DNA from: Halobacteriovorax marinus
GTDB lineage: Bacteria > Bdellovibrionota > Bacteriovoracia > Bacteriovoracales > Bacteriovoracaceae
Assembly: GCA_002163155.1 (NCBI GenBank)
Contig: MAAO01000016.1
Location: forward strand, 248,001-312,000
DNA: 64,000 bases
Direction: 5' to 3'
The notes beneath the pieces are model-generated. The model did no database searches, was not told the origin of the DNA, and saw nothing but the letters and a program-made list of their open reading frames with translations. The stretch's first letter is position 1, and each line of letters starts with the position of its first letter. The translations under genes and the position numbers were made by a program. Below, one piece after another: positions 1 to 8,408 of the stretch.

Positions 1-229
1 CTCAATCACAAATGTTGGACTCAATCCAACATTTAAAGATGATTCTGTTAAAACTGTTGAAACTAATATTTTTGATTTCGACGATGATATTTATGGAGAA
101 GTTCTCACTATAAATTTCCATAAGCGCCTGCGAGATGAAAAAAAATTTAATGGTATAAATGAACTTGTTGAACAGATCACTAAAGATGTTGTTCAGGCAA
201 AAATAATTCTTAAAGAAGAGAAGAAATGA
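1..229 (+). CDS. ribF: RibF C-terminal end (bifunctional riboflavin kinase / FAD synthetase), partial
   Basis: This is the 3' end of a gene that begins outside the window, read in the frame starting at base 2. The 75 visible residues match the end of the riboflavin kinase domain of RibF: the segment SITNVGLNPTF, then VETNIFDF, DIYGE and KRLRDEKKF, in the order known for the family. RibF phosphorylates riboflavin to FMN and adenylates FMN to FAD in the cytoplasm; only the kinase end is seen here. The stop overlaps the ATG of the next gene as ATGA, so the two are probably translationally coupled. The call rests on motif order alone. Confidence 0.85.
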   Translation, partial: SITNVGLNPTFKDDSVKTVETNIFDFDDDIYGEVLTINFHKRLRDEKKFNGINELVEQITKDVVQAKIILKEEKK

Positions 230-897
230 AAAGGCTCGGTCTTTTAGGCGCCAATATTTCTCATAGTAAATCAAAGAAAATGTATGAAGAGCTTTTAAAA
301 GAAAAAGTAAATTATACATTGTTTGATTACGAAACTGCCGACGAAATCCCATCTTTAGGAGAATTTTTCTCAAATATTGAAGGTCTTAGTATTACAGCTC
401 CTTATAAGAAACATTTTTTAAATTCTGTTTCCATGGAAGCTAATATTAGTAAACTTGGTGCCATCAATTGTATAAAAAAACGTGGTGATAAATTTTATGC
501 TACAAATACTGATTTCCTTGCGGTTAAAAACCTTATTCAAAAAAGTTTTTTTGATTTCAATATTATCATCTTAGGAGATGGTTCTATGGCGCGAATCACT
601 AAAGTTATTCTTAGTGAATTTGGCTTAGATTATCAGCAATACTCAAGAAAAGTTGATGGTGATATATCAAAACTAGATCTGTCGGGAATTCAAAAAAAAT
701 CAGTAATTATAAATACTTGTGCAAGAGCTTTTATTTTTTCAGGGCAGCTCCCGCTCAAATGTACTTTCTGGGACTACAACTATGCTCATGAAGCTCACGA
801 ACAATATTTCCTAAGTAATGATCAACACTATCTCGATGGCCTTTCTCTACTGAAGCTGCAAGCTAAGTTTGCACTAGATTTTTGGGAAAATAATTAA
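226..897 (+). CDS. aroE: Shikimate dehydrogenase-like protein, compact
   Basis: AroE reduces 3-dehydroshikimate to shikimate with NADPH in aromatic amino-acid synthesis. The 223-residue product keeps the family landmarks in order: an N-terminal LGANISHSKS substrate loop, ITAPYKK with the catalytic lysine (about residue 65), GAIN, ATNTDF with the catalytic aspartate (about residue 103), a glycine-rich turn ILGDGSMAR (about 124-132), and a C-terminal DGLSLLKLQA segment. It is about 45 residues shorter than the usual AroE, mostly in the nucleotide-binding half. The window also holds aroQ, which catalyses the preceding pathway step. The start ATG overlaps the ribF stop. A paralogue with changed substrate or cofactor use is possible. 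Confidence 0.75.
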   Translation: MKRLGLLGANISHSKSKKMYEELLKEKVNYTLFDYETADEIPSLGEFFSNIEGLSITAPYKKHFLNSVSMEANISKLGAINCIKKRGDKFYATNTDFLAVKNLIQKSFFDFNIIILGDGSMARITKVILSEFGLDYQQYSRKVDGDISKLDLSGIQKKSVIINTCARAFIFSGQLPLKCTFWDYNYAHEAHEQYFLSNDQHYLDGLSLLKLQAKFALDFWENN

Positions 898-1002
898 ATA
901 CTTGATCTTACTAGTCTGGAAAAGTCTAACCACTTAAAATTCTTTAAAAAAAATAAATTATTCCGATAATATATATAGAGATATATTTATTTTTGGGGAC
1001 TT

Positions 1003-2679
1003 ATGTTCAGAAAAGAATTTGCAGACGTAATTGGTAAAACAGGAATGATTCCTATTAAGGATTTACGTCCCTTATTACTTGATAAAGATCCATCTAAAGT
1101 ATCAGAGCTAGGCCTATTAGAACTTTCTTTTTTTGATGATGTTAAGTTTGCTAAGCAAGTGGCTGAAAACTATAGTCTTACCTTCATTGATTTAACAAAA
1201 GCTAAAATTCCAGATAAAACGATTAAACTTATCAAGAAATCTGATGTTTTAAAGTATAGGGTTTTACCCATTCAAAAAACAGCAAAGGCCGTAAGTCTTG
1301 CGGTCTTTGATCCTTCTATTGTTGAGTTAAGAACGGATTTACAAACGCTCTTTCAACATCCTGTTGAGTTTATTTTAACCAATGTAACTTCTTGGGCAAA
1401 AATTTATGAGAGAGTTACTGAATCAATTGATGAGCTTTTAGAAACGATTAGAGAAGTTAAATCTACTGATATAAATCCAGATGAAGCAGTAAACGAAGAA
1501 GATATCGGTGACGATGTTATTCGCTTTGTGAATAGAATATTAGCAGATTCTTTTATTAGAAAAGCTTCAGATATTCATGTAGAACCCTATGAGAAAAATT
1601 TTAGAGTAAGGTTTCGTGTAGACGGATCATTAATGGAAGTTGCCAAGCCGCCAAAGGCCCTTATGGCTCCCATAACTTCTAGACTCAAAATTATGGCCCA
1701 AATGGACATTTCGGAAAAGAGAAAGCCTCAAGATGGAAGAATAAAACTTTCAATTGGTGGCCAGCCCATCGATTATCGAGTTTCTAGTTTACCTACTTTA
1801 TTCGGTGAAAAAATAGTTCTCAGACTTTTAGATCAATCGAACTTACAACTAGATATGACTAAGTTAGGTTTTGAAGCACAACAACTTAAGGTTTTTAAAG
1901 AAGGAATTCACCAACCATATGGAATGTGTCTTGTAACGGGACCTACAGGTTCTGGGAAAACTACAACTCTATATTCCGCTTTAGCTGAATTGAATGTTGT
2001 GGGAAATAATATTTCAACAGCAGAAGATCCTGTTGAATTTAACTTGGAAGGGATTAACCAAGTCAACATTAAAAAATCGGTTGGTTTAACCTTTCCGTTC
2101 GCACTAAAAGCATTTCTTCGACAGGATCCAGATATAATCATGGTTGGAGAGATTCGAGATCTTGAAGTTGGTGAGATTGCGGTAGAAGCAGCACTTACGG
2201 GTCACATGGTTCTATCCACTCTACACACTAATGATGCACCTTCCACTGTGACTAGACTTTTAAATATGGGAATAGAACCATTTCTTGTAACTGGATCGTT
2301 AAACGTTATTGTTGCTCAGAGACTTTGTCGAAGAATTTGTACAAGTTGCAAGGAAATAGATACCAAAGTTTCAATAGAAGAAGTAGTGGCCTGTGGTATT
2401 GCGCCAAGTTCAGCTCAGAAAATAAAAATTTATGTCGGTAAAGGTTGCGATATGTGTAACGGTACCGGCTATAAAGGAAGAGTTGCTATTTATGAAGTGA
2501 TGGGTATGTCACCAAAAGTGAAAGAACTTATTTTGAAAAATGCATCTGCTGATGAAATAAAGAAACAAGCAATTAAAGATGGAATGAAAACACTTAGAAT
2601 GTGTGCACTAACCAAAGTGGCTAAGGGTGAAACAACTCTCGAAGAAGCCGTTAATAACTCAAGTGCAGATAAATTTTGA
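1003..2679 (+). CDS. pilB: Type IV pilus extension ATPase PilB
   Basis: This is the GspE/PilB hexameric ATPase that powers pilus extension from the cytoplasmic face. The 558-residue protein has the N-terminal MshEN-like region (about 1-150), then the core with SDIHVEP and a Walker A GPTGSGKTT at about residue 313, an Asp-box-like AEDPVEF, Walker B DIIMVGEIRD and a His box TGHMVLSTLHTND. Near the C terminus are CRRICTSC and CDMCNGTG, the zinc-binding tetracysteine motif that PilB/GspE have and PilT lacks. It is followed by pilT after 11 bases and pilC after that, the usual motor-gene order. The start follows a GGGGAC stretch. Confidence 0.96.
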   Translation: MFRKEFADVIGKTGMIPIKDLRPLLLDKDPSKVSELGLLELSFFDDVKFAKQVAENYSLTFIDLTKAKIPDKTIKLIKKSDVLKYRVLPIQKTAKAVSLAVFDPSIVELRTDLQTLFQHPVEFILTNVTSWAKIYERVTESIDELLETIREVKSTDINPDEAVNEEDIGDDVIRFVNRILADSFIRKASDIHVEPYEKNFRVRFRVDGSLMEVAKPPKALMAPITSRLKIMAQMDISEKRKPQDGRIKLSIGGQPIDYRVSSLPTLFGEKIVLRLLDQSNLQLDMTKLGFEAQQLKVFKEGIHQPYGMCLVTGPTGSGKTTTLYSALAELNVVGNNISTAEDPVEFNLEGINQVNIKKSVGLTFPFALKAFLRQDPDIIMVGEIRDLEVGEIAVEAALTGHMVLSTLHTNDAPSTVTRLLNMGIEPFLVTGSLNVIVAQRLCRRICTSCKEIDTKVSIEEVVACGIAPSSAQKIKIYVGKGCDMCNGTGYKGRVAIYEVMGMSPKVKELILKNASADEIKKQAIKDGMKTLRMCALTKVAKGETTLEEAVNNSSADKF

Positions 2680-2690
2680 TGGAGTAAAAT

Positions 2691-3830
2691 ATGAGTAGTG
2701 ATGAATCTACTAGTCCAGATAAAACCTTTACGAAAACTAAACAAGCTGGCGCCGAAGGTGTAAAGATACAGCAGCTTTTTAAGCTGATGGTAGAAAGTGG
2801 TGCATCTGATTTACATGTTACCGTGGGAACACCTCCTGGCCTACGTGTGAACGGAGAGATTATAAGGGTTAAGATTCCTGCACTTTCTGGAGTAGATACC
2901 AAACGTCTTGTTTATCAAATATTAACTGAAGAGCAGAGAAACGAACTGGAAAAGAATTTAGAATTAGATTTTTCTTTTGGGATTAAAGGTCTCGCAAGAT
3001 TTAGATCAAATGTTTTTTATTCTAAAGGTGGAGTTGCTGCAGTTTTTAGACAAATTCCAAGTTTAATTCCGGACTTTAAGGCGTTACGTCTTCCAAATGT
3101 TCTCCTTGAAATGTCAGATGTTACTAACGGATTAATTCTCGTCACAGGACCTACTGGTTCTGGGAAATCTACAACACTAGCGGCTCTAATTGATAGACTT
3201 AACCAAAATGAATCTGGTCATATCATAACCTTAGAAGATCCAGTTGAGTTCGTGCATCCTCATAAGGGATGTATTGTGAACCAAAGAGAAATTGGATCAG
3301 ATTCTCTTAGTTTTGCTAATGCTATAAAATCACTACTTAGACAGGATCCTGATATTGTTCTTGTTGGAGAGATGAGGGATCAGGAAACTATTGAAGCTGC
3401 ACTCACTATTGCTGAAACTGGCCATTTGGTTTTTGGTACTCTTCACACCAATAGTTGTGTGCAAACAATCAACAGAGTTGTAAATGTTTTTCCGTCTGAT
3501 AAACACGATCAAATTAGAACTCTATTGAGTTTCGTTCTAAGAGGAGTTGTATCACAGCAACTTATTCCTAAGTCCTTTGAACCTGGGAGATGTTTAGGAA
3601 TGGAAGTTCTAGTAACAAATCCTGCGATTCGAAATTTAATTCGCGAAGATAAAGTTCATCAGATTTATTCTCAAATGCAAATTGGGCAGGATAAATCTGG
3701 AATGATGACCATGAATCAAACAATTAAGAAACACGTTGATACAGGACTAATTGATACTGAGACAGCAATGAGTTATTCAACTAACCCAGAAGAACTAGCA
3801 AAACAACTAGGTGTTAAATCTAGAGGATAA
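2691..3830 (+). CDS. pilT: Type IV pilus retraction ATPase PilT
   Basis: PilT is the ATPase that drives pilus retraction and twitching. The 379-residue product has SDLHVTVG (about 39-46), Walker A GPTGSGKST at about 153, LEDPVEFVH, DIVLVGEMRD (Walker B) and TGHLVFGTLHTN (His box). There is no zinc tetracysteine motif, which separates it from PilB. The N-terminal extension of about 30 charged residues before the first helix is slightly long for PilT. It sits between pilB and pilC, with only 5 bases to pilC, so the three are co-transcribed. Confidence 0.94.
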   Translation: MSSDESTSPDKTFTKTKQAGAEGVKIQQLFKLMVESGASDLHVTVGTPPGLRVNGEIIRVKIPALSGVDTKRLVYQILTEEQRNELEKNLELDFSFGIKGLARFRSNVFYSKGGVAAVFRQIPSLIPDFKALRLPNVLLEMSDVTNGLILVTGPTGSGKSTTLAALIDRLNQNESGHIITLEDPVEFVHPHKGCIVNQREIGSDSLSFANAIKSLLRQDPDIVLVGEMRDQETIEAALTIAETGHLVFGTLHTNSCVQTINRVVNVFPSDKHDQIRTLLSFVLRGVVSQQLIPKSFEPGRCLGMEVLVTNPAIRNLIREDKVHQIYSQMQIGQDKSGMMTMNQTIKKHVDTGLIDTETAMSYSTNPEELAKQLGVKSRG

Positions 3831-3835
3831 GAGTA

Positions 3836-5056
3836 ATGGCCAATTGGAAATACGTAGGTCTAAATAAAGATGGTAAGAGAGTGTCGGGTTCTGTTATGGC
3901 AACCTCTGAGAAAGAGGTGCGTAAAATTCTTAGAAATGAAAAGATTCGTGCTCGAAAAATTACACCTCCATCTATTCTTGAATTTGATCTTGGCGATTGG
4001 ATGGTTGAAAAGGGTTTTGCTGCGCCTTTTGGTCCCGAAGAATTAACAAACTTTACAAAGCAGTTAGCTATTATGATTAATGCGGGTGTACCGATATTAC
4101 AAGCGCTTGAAATTATATATAAATCCGAAAAGCACCCAGTACTTAAAAAGGCAGTTAAAAACATCGCTCGCGATGTAGGTGAAGGACAATCAATTGCAGA
4201 GGCTATGGAGAAGCAAAAGGGATTTGATAATCTCTATTGTAATCTAGTTAAGGCCGGAGAAGCCGGTGGTATTTTAGATGATATTTTAAACAAACTATCT
4301 ATTCATATGGATAAGCAGCAAAAGACTAAGGCGCAAATTAAATCTGCTATGATGTACCCTTTTATCGTTACAGCTATTGGTTTTGGAGTTATTTGGGGGA
4401 TGATGGTTTTTGTTGTTCCTCAATTTGTTGGGATGCTTGCAGATACGGGTCAAGATCCTCCGGCAATTACTCAGTTTGTAATTGATGCTTCAGAGTTTCT
4501 GGGGAACCATTCTGTTAAGATGATAGGAATCTTCTTTGTTTTATTTATTTTCCTAAAAAGTTTTATTGGAACACCATCCGGTAAAATTACCTTTGATAAA
4601 GTCATGATGAAAATGCCCATATTTGGATTAATCATTATAAAGGGTAATTTAAGTACTTTTTCGAGAACTTTGGCGACAATGCTTGGAGCCGGGGTCTCGC
4701 TTATTGACGCCTTAGATATTTGTGTAGAGACCATTGATAATGGTGTCATTGCTGAAGATGTACGTGTGATTAGGAGAGAAGTTGTCCAGGGTAAGACTCT
4801 CACAGAGCCTCTGATGCAGATTGATTACTTTCCAGACATGGTTTCTCAAATGATTAAGGTGGGAGAGCAAACGGGTCAAATTGATCAAATGCTTGAAAAG
4901 GTATCAGATGTCTTTGAGGATGAGGTGAATACACTGGTTGGTGGAATGACTAAAATGATAGAGCCAATTATTATTGTCGTTTTAGGATCTCTGATTGCTG
5001 GGATTTTAGTGGCGATGTATCTGCCAATGTTTATGAGTGCCGGTGGAGCCGACTAA
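3836..5056 (+). CDS. pilC: Type IV pilus inner-membrane platform protein PilC
   Basis: PilC/GspF is the inner-membrane platform on which PilB and PilT act. The 406-residue protein shows the family's two-repeat form: FTKQLAIMINAGVPILQALE (about residues 80-100) and FSRTLATMLGAGVSLIDALD (about 280-300), each leading into a cytoplasmic helical domain. Hydrophobic segments lie near residues 178-200, 230-248 and 378-400, the last being the C-terminal anchor. The EAGG element in the first repeat (LVKAGEAGG) and VGEQTG in the second are also typical. It ends the pilBTC unit; the next 249 bases hold the pilA leader. Confidence 0.95.
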   Translation: MANWKYVGLNKDGKRVSGSVMATSEKEVRKILRNEKIRARKITPPSILEFDLGDWMVEKGFAAPFGPEELTNFTKQLAIMINAGVPILQALEIIYKSEKHPVLKKAVKNIARDVGEGQSIAEAMEKQKGFDNLYCNLVKAGEAGGILDDILNKLSIHMDKQQKTKAQIKSAMMYPFIVTAIGFGVIWGMMVFVVPQFVGMLADTGQDPPAITQFVIDASEFLGNHSVKMIGIFFVLFIFLKSFIGTPSGKITFDKVMMKMPIFGLIIIKGNLSTFSRTLATMLGAGVSLIDALDICVETIDNGVIAEDVRVIRREVVQGKTLTEPLMQIDYFPDMVSQMIKVGEQTGQIDQMLEKVSDVFEDEVNTLVGGMTKMIEPIIIVVLGSLIAGILVAMYLPMFMSAGGAD

Positions 5057-5305
5057 GTTGCCGAATTAACAAGGGCAATAAAAAGCGACTTAAAAAAAAT
5101 AAGTCTAAAGTAATTTGACTGTTTTTCGATGATATACTTATGTAAGAGAACTTAAGGAAGTTAATATTTCTTAAGGGGAGATTCTTAATATCTCTCTTTA
5201 TAAGAAGTGTTGATGAAAGCAAGGGATCGATTTTTCTATCTCTCTTAACAAGGTAGAGAAACTTAACCGCCAATCTTAACTTGGCAAATCTATGAGGAGG
5301 CTTTT
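5057..5305 (+). promoter_or_regulatory. pilA upstream region and long leader
   Basis: These 249 bases separate pilC from pilA and contain no ORF I believe. A -10-like TATACT lies at 5133-5138 without a convincing -35. Downstream are several short inverted repeats: CTTAAG at 5151-5156 facing CTTAAG at 5170-5175, a GAGAT/ATCTC pair near 5180, and GCCAA/TTGGC just before the gene. A strong AGGAGG-type ribosome-binding site lies at about 5294-5300. This suggests a structured 5' leader of more than 100 bases on the major pilin mRNA. No known riboswitch consensus was recognised. Confidence 0.45.
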
Positions 5306-5887
5306 ATGAAAAGCTTTAAAAATGAAGACGGCTTTACACTAGTGGAGCTGATGGTTGTGGTTGCGATTATTGGTATTCTTTCAGCAGTTGCGATTCCAAA
5401 TTTTAAGCAGTATCAAGCAAAAACAAAAACTTCTGAAGCAAAATTACAATTGGCTTCAATCTATTCTGCAGAAACAGCATTGCAAGCGGATTTTGATGCC
5501 TATGCAGCTTGTCTCGCGTTTGCAGGTTATATTCCTCCTTCAGGTGGTAACTACTACGCGGTTGGTTTTCAAGCAGCTGATACAGGTGGAACTGCTACAG
5601 TTCTAGCCAACGGTGGAACAGGTTGTGCGGCTGGAGCTGGTAACGGTGGTGGCGCTGCTAAAACGGTGGCCGGTCAATCAGCAGCTGATGGTGATCTTGG
5701 TCACACTGTTGTGAACACACCTCTATTTTCAAATGGTCTTGCTACAGTTACGACGGAAGCTGATGGTCTGGCCTTCATTGCAGGTGCCGTAGGTTATATT
5801 GATTCAGATTCAGCAAAAGCAGGTACAGCAGATGTATGGTTGATTGATGAAAACAAGAACCTTGTTCACGATGTCTTTGGTTACTAG
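5306..5887 (+). CDS. pilA: Major type IVa prepilin PilA
   Basis: This is the structural subunit of the type IVa pilus. The leader MKSFKNEDG ends at Gly9, where the prepilin peptidase cuts before [16 protein letters not shown], the methylated hydrophobic helix with the required Glu5 of the mature chain. Residues 35-60 continue as an amphipathic helix. The globular part is very rich in Gly and Ala (about residues 75-135) with few cysteines (about positions 71 and 112), and is longer than the simplest delta-group pilins. It has its own leader, a strong ribosome-binding site and a terminator directly after it, so it can be expressed apart from the motor genes. Confidence 0.95.
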   Translation: MKSFKNEDGFTLVELMVVVAIIGILSAVAIPNFKQYQAKTKTSEAKLQLASIYSAETALQADFDAYAACLAFAGYIPPSGGNYYAVGFQAADTGGTATVLANGGTGCAAGAGNGGGAAKTVAGQSAADGDLGHTVVNTPLFSNGLATVTTEADGLAFIAGAVGYIDSDSAKAGTADVWLIDENKNLVHDVFGY

Positions 5888-5905
5888 AATTTAATTAAAT
5901 AATTA

Positions 5906-5938
5906 TAAAAAAGGAGGGATTTATTCCCTCTTTTTTTT
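5906..5938. terminator. Terminator after pilA, facing a convergent gene
   Basis: GAGGGA and TCCCTC form a short stem around a five-base loop, extended by an A-run on the left and a T-run on the right. It would stop transcription of pilA on the plus strand and, because A- and T-runs flank it symmetrically, also that of the convergent TPR gene whose stop codon lies in the loop. Confidence 0.8.
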
Positions 5939-6718
5939 ATTTTTGGGTCTAAACTTTACCCATTCTTTTACAGCTAAATATTTACCATTCTTATATAAGT
6001 AGTCTACTTCATCAAAATCTTGCTTCTGACAATTCTTAGCCCCAGCATTTAAACACTTTAAATCAATTTCTGATTTAAGCGCATAAACATTGATGTGAAG
6101 TCTTTCTTTGAGTAATCCATTAGCAGTATTGTTATAGTGATTAAGTAGAACGATAAGCGCTTCTTTGAGTCCTCCTTTTGATGCCTCTATTCTGGCAATT
6201 AGTGAGGGGAGATACTGGGCATGTTGTTTGGCAAGAGGAGACTTAAGGCAGACTTTGTATTTTTCCAACGCATCTTCTATGTTTCCAAGTTCAAAGTAGT
6301 CATTAAAAGCGGCATTGTAATTTAACCAGAAGTCATTTGGATAATATTTAAGTCCTGCTTCGTAAACTTTCTTAGCCCCTACAACATCATCTTTAATAAT
6401 TGAAAGGTAGAGACCGCCATGCTCATAATTTGCATAAAATAAAGGTTCAAGTTTAGATATTGTCATGAAACGGTGGAACATCCACGAATTTTCATTAAAA
6501 ACTCTTTCTTCATCACCCATTAATAGAGTACTCACCCATAGCAGATCGGATACAACTCTCTTTTGACCAATTGAAAAAACCTTAATAAGGGAGTCGTGAA
6601 ACTTATAAGTACTCTCTTCTTTTGAAACTTCAATCTTTGGAAAATCAATTTTTGAATTTACAAAGTTTGATATTGTCAGGAATGTGAGTATTATAAAAAT
6701 AGAAATTAATTTATTCAT
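5921..6718 (-). CDS. Exported TPR-like protein within the pil locus
   Basis: The 265-residue product starts with a short lysine and a hydrophobic stretch (about 4-20) that reads as a signal peptide or membrane anchor. The rest is helical, with TPR-like repeats around residues 100-175 (GAKKVYEAGLKYYPND, then GNIEDALEKYKVCL). Two cysteines (about 216 and 224) lie near a basic C terminus. It is the only gene on the minus strand inside the pil cluster, facing pilA and diverging from the ABC ATPase gene. In Myxococcus the comparable place holds pilG, which works with the PilH/PilI transporter. That it is a PilG counterpart is a guess from position, not from sequence. Confidence 0.7.
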   Translation of the reverse strand: MNKLISIFIILTFLTISNFVNSKIDFPKIEVSKEESTYKFHDSLIKVFSIGQKRVVSDLLWVSTLLMGDEERVFNENSWMFHRFMTISKLEPLFYANYEHGGLYLSIIKDDVVGAKKVYEAGLKYYPNDFWLNYNAAFNDYFELGNIEDALEKYKVCLKSPLAKQHAQYLPSLIARIEASKGGLKEALIVLLNHYNNTANGLLKERLHINVYALKSEIDLKCLNAGAKNCQKQDFDEVDYLYKNGKYLAVKEWVKFRPKNKKKRE

Positions 6719-6744
6719 AAGTATATTCTAAACTTGGTTGATGA

Positions 6745-7647
6745 ATGTTTGAAGTAAAAGATTTAAAAAAAAATTATAAGACAGATTTTTGGACAAAACC
6801 CGTAGAAGTTCTCAAGGGAATCTCCTTTAAAGTTGGAAGAGGAGAGATCGTAGGTTTCTTAGGGGCCAATGGTGCAGGTAAAACGACTACCATTAAAATG
6901 ATGATGGGCTTTACCTCTGTTGAGCAGGGAAGTATTTCCTTCTTTGAACAATCTAAATTTAAAAAGGAAGCACACAGAATAGGCTATCTGCCCGAGCGAC
7001 CTTATTTCTATCCTCATTTAACAGGTATGGAGATGGTTAGGTATATGGGGTCTTTATGTAACTTAAGTCCCGACCAAATTAGTCAGGGAATTGATAAATA
7101 CGCTAAGAGGCTTAGAATTGATCATGCGCTGTCTCGAAAAATTAATGGTTACTCAAAGGGAATGTTACAAAGGCTAGGTGTTCTTTGTACTATTTTACAT
7201 GATCCTGATTTAATTATTTTGGATGAACCTTTGTCTGGACTAGATCCTAGGGGCCGAAAAGATATAAAGGATCTCTTGGTAGAATTGAATAATGAAGGGA
7301 AAACTATATTCTTTTCGAGTCATATTGTTTCTGATGTTGAGGAAGTATGTGAAAAAGTCGTGGTTTTAGACTTTGGAGAAATTGTTTATCAAGGTGATAT
7401 TGATGAACTTATTCAAAGTAAGACAGATGCTATATACTTAGCGATTACGAATTCAAAAAGTAATAAATTACAAGATCTCGCTCGCATTATTTCTGAAAAA
7501 GATGCCATGGTGACCTATTCAATTGATTCTCATAAGAAAAATGAATTCATTAAAATTGCAATTTCTGAAGGAATTGAAATAATGGCCTTACATAAGGATA
7601 CACCCACTTTAGAAGAAATAGTTTATAAAACAGGGGGTGAGATTTGA
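6745..7647 (+). CDS. ABC-2 type transporter ATP-binding protein (PilH-like by position)
   Basis: This is a cytoplasmic ATPase subunit of an ABC-2 exporter. It has Walker A GANGAGKTTT (about residues 40-49), a Q-loop region, signature YSKGMLQRLG (about 138-147), Walker B LIILDEPLSGLD and switch histidine SSHIVSD, followed by the usual C-terminal regulatory region. The stop overlaps the permease start by 4 bases. The pair sits between pilA and pilD as pilH and pilI do in Myxococcus xanthus, where they are needed for pilus assembly. The ABC call is firm; the pilus role is inferred from the neighbours. Confidence 0.9.
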   Translation: MFEVKDLKKNYKTDFWTKPVEVLKGISFKVGRGEIVGFLGANGAGKTTTIKMMMGFTSVEQGSISFFEQSKFKKEAHRIGYLPERPYFYPHLTGMEMVRYMGSLCNLSPDQISQGIDKYAKRLRIDHALSRKINGYSKGMLQRLGVLCTILHDPDLIILDEPLSGLDPRGRKDIKDLLVELNNEGKTIFFSSHIVSDVEEVCEKVVVLDFGEIVYQGDIDELIQSKTDAIYLAITNSKSNKLQDLARIISEKDAMVTYSIDSHKKNEFIKIAISEGIEIMALHKDTPTLEEIVYKTGGEI

Positions 7648-8408
7648 AATCTCTTGTTGTAGCAAAGTATACATTTTCTGAATTTCTTCAAAGTAAAATT
7701 CTATACAATGTTTTCTTTCTTTCCATTGGCTTATTTATTCTTACTTATGTTGCCAGTGAATTTACTTATGGGGTTCCACAAAAAGTTGCACTAGATTTTG
7801 GTGTGGGAGCTACGAGTATTTCAACTGTACTTATCTCAATTTTTTTGGGAGCTAATCTGATACTTAAAGAAATTGAAAATAGAACCCTCTATATGGTTCT
7901 TTCCAGACCTATTGATAGATCTAGTTTTATCTTAGGAAAATTAATTGGATTAATGGGAATAATATTTCTAAATACAATAATATTGGGAAGTATTTCCTGT
8001 GCACTCTATTTCTTCTTAGGGGGCGAGTTAAATTATCTTATTCCATGGGTATTCATTTTTATTTTTATTGAAGCATTAATAGTTTTGCTCGTTGTGATTT
8101 GTTTTTCTCTTGTCACAAATGTTGTTTTAGCTGTTGTGAATACTATCGTTGTATATATTGCTAGTTACGCTATTTATGAAGCGAGTAGTCTTTCCTACGT
8201 CGTGAGTAGAGAAGGTTTAAACTCTTTTTTAAAAGTATTTTCTTTTATTCTTCCAAGTTTATCTAAATTTAATTTAAAAGATTTCGTTCTCTATGAGCAT
8301 AGTTTGAGTTCTGGTTTTATTGGATGGGGACTATTGTATGGAGTATGTTATATTTTATTTCTCTTTTTCGTATGTACAACAATTTTCTCTAACAAGAATT
8401 TAGACTAA
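7644..8408 (+). CDS. ABC-2 type transporter permease (PilI-like by position)
   Basis: The 254-residue protein is mostly hydrophobic with about six membrane segments (near residues 20-40, 52-72, 100-125, 130-155, 160-180 and 225-248). The element LKEIENRTLYMVLSRPIDR after the second segment is typical of ABC-2 permeases of the NosY type and is where the ATPase docks. The start overlaps the stop of the ATPase gene, and the stop overlaps the pilD start by one base (TAATG), so expression is tightly coupled to both neighbours. The substrate is unknown. Confidence 0.85.
   Translation: MKSLVVAKYTFSEFLQSKILYNVFFLSIGLFILTYVASEFTYGVPQKVALDFGVGATSISTVLISIFLGANLILKEIENRTLYMVLSRPIDRSSFILGKLIGLMGIIFLNTIILGSISCALYFFLGGELNYLIPWVFIFIFIEALIVLLVVICFSLVTNVVLAVVNTIVVYIASYAIYEASSLSYVVSREGLNSFLKVFSFILPSLSKFNLKDFVLYEHSLSSGFIGWGLLYGVCYILFLFFVCTTIFSNKNLD

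Noticed and set aside
2-373. 123-residue minus-strand ORF across ribF and aroE
   Set aside because: It lies opposite two clear genes and has a low-complexity Phe/Asn-rich product, so it is a shadow frame.
945-969. FliA-like promoter before pilB
   Set aside because: TCCGATAA is close to the -10, but TAAA is only 13 bases away instead of 15, and the region is AT-rich; a chance match is likely.
5057-5305. Cyclic-di-GMP riboswitch before pilA
   Set aside because: None of the conserved GEMM-I core sequence is present.
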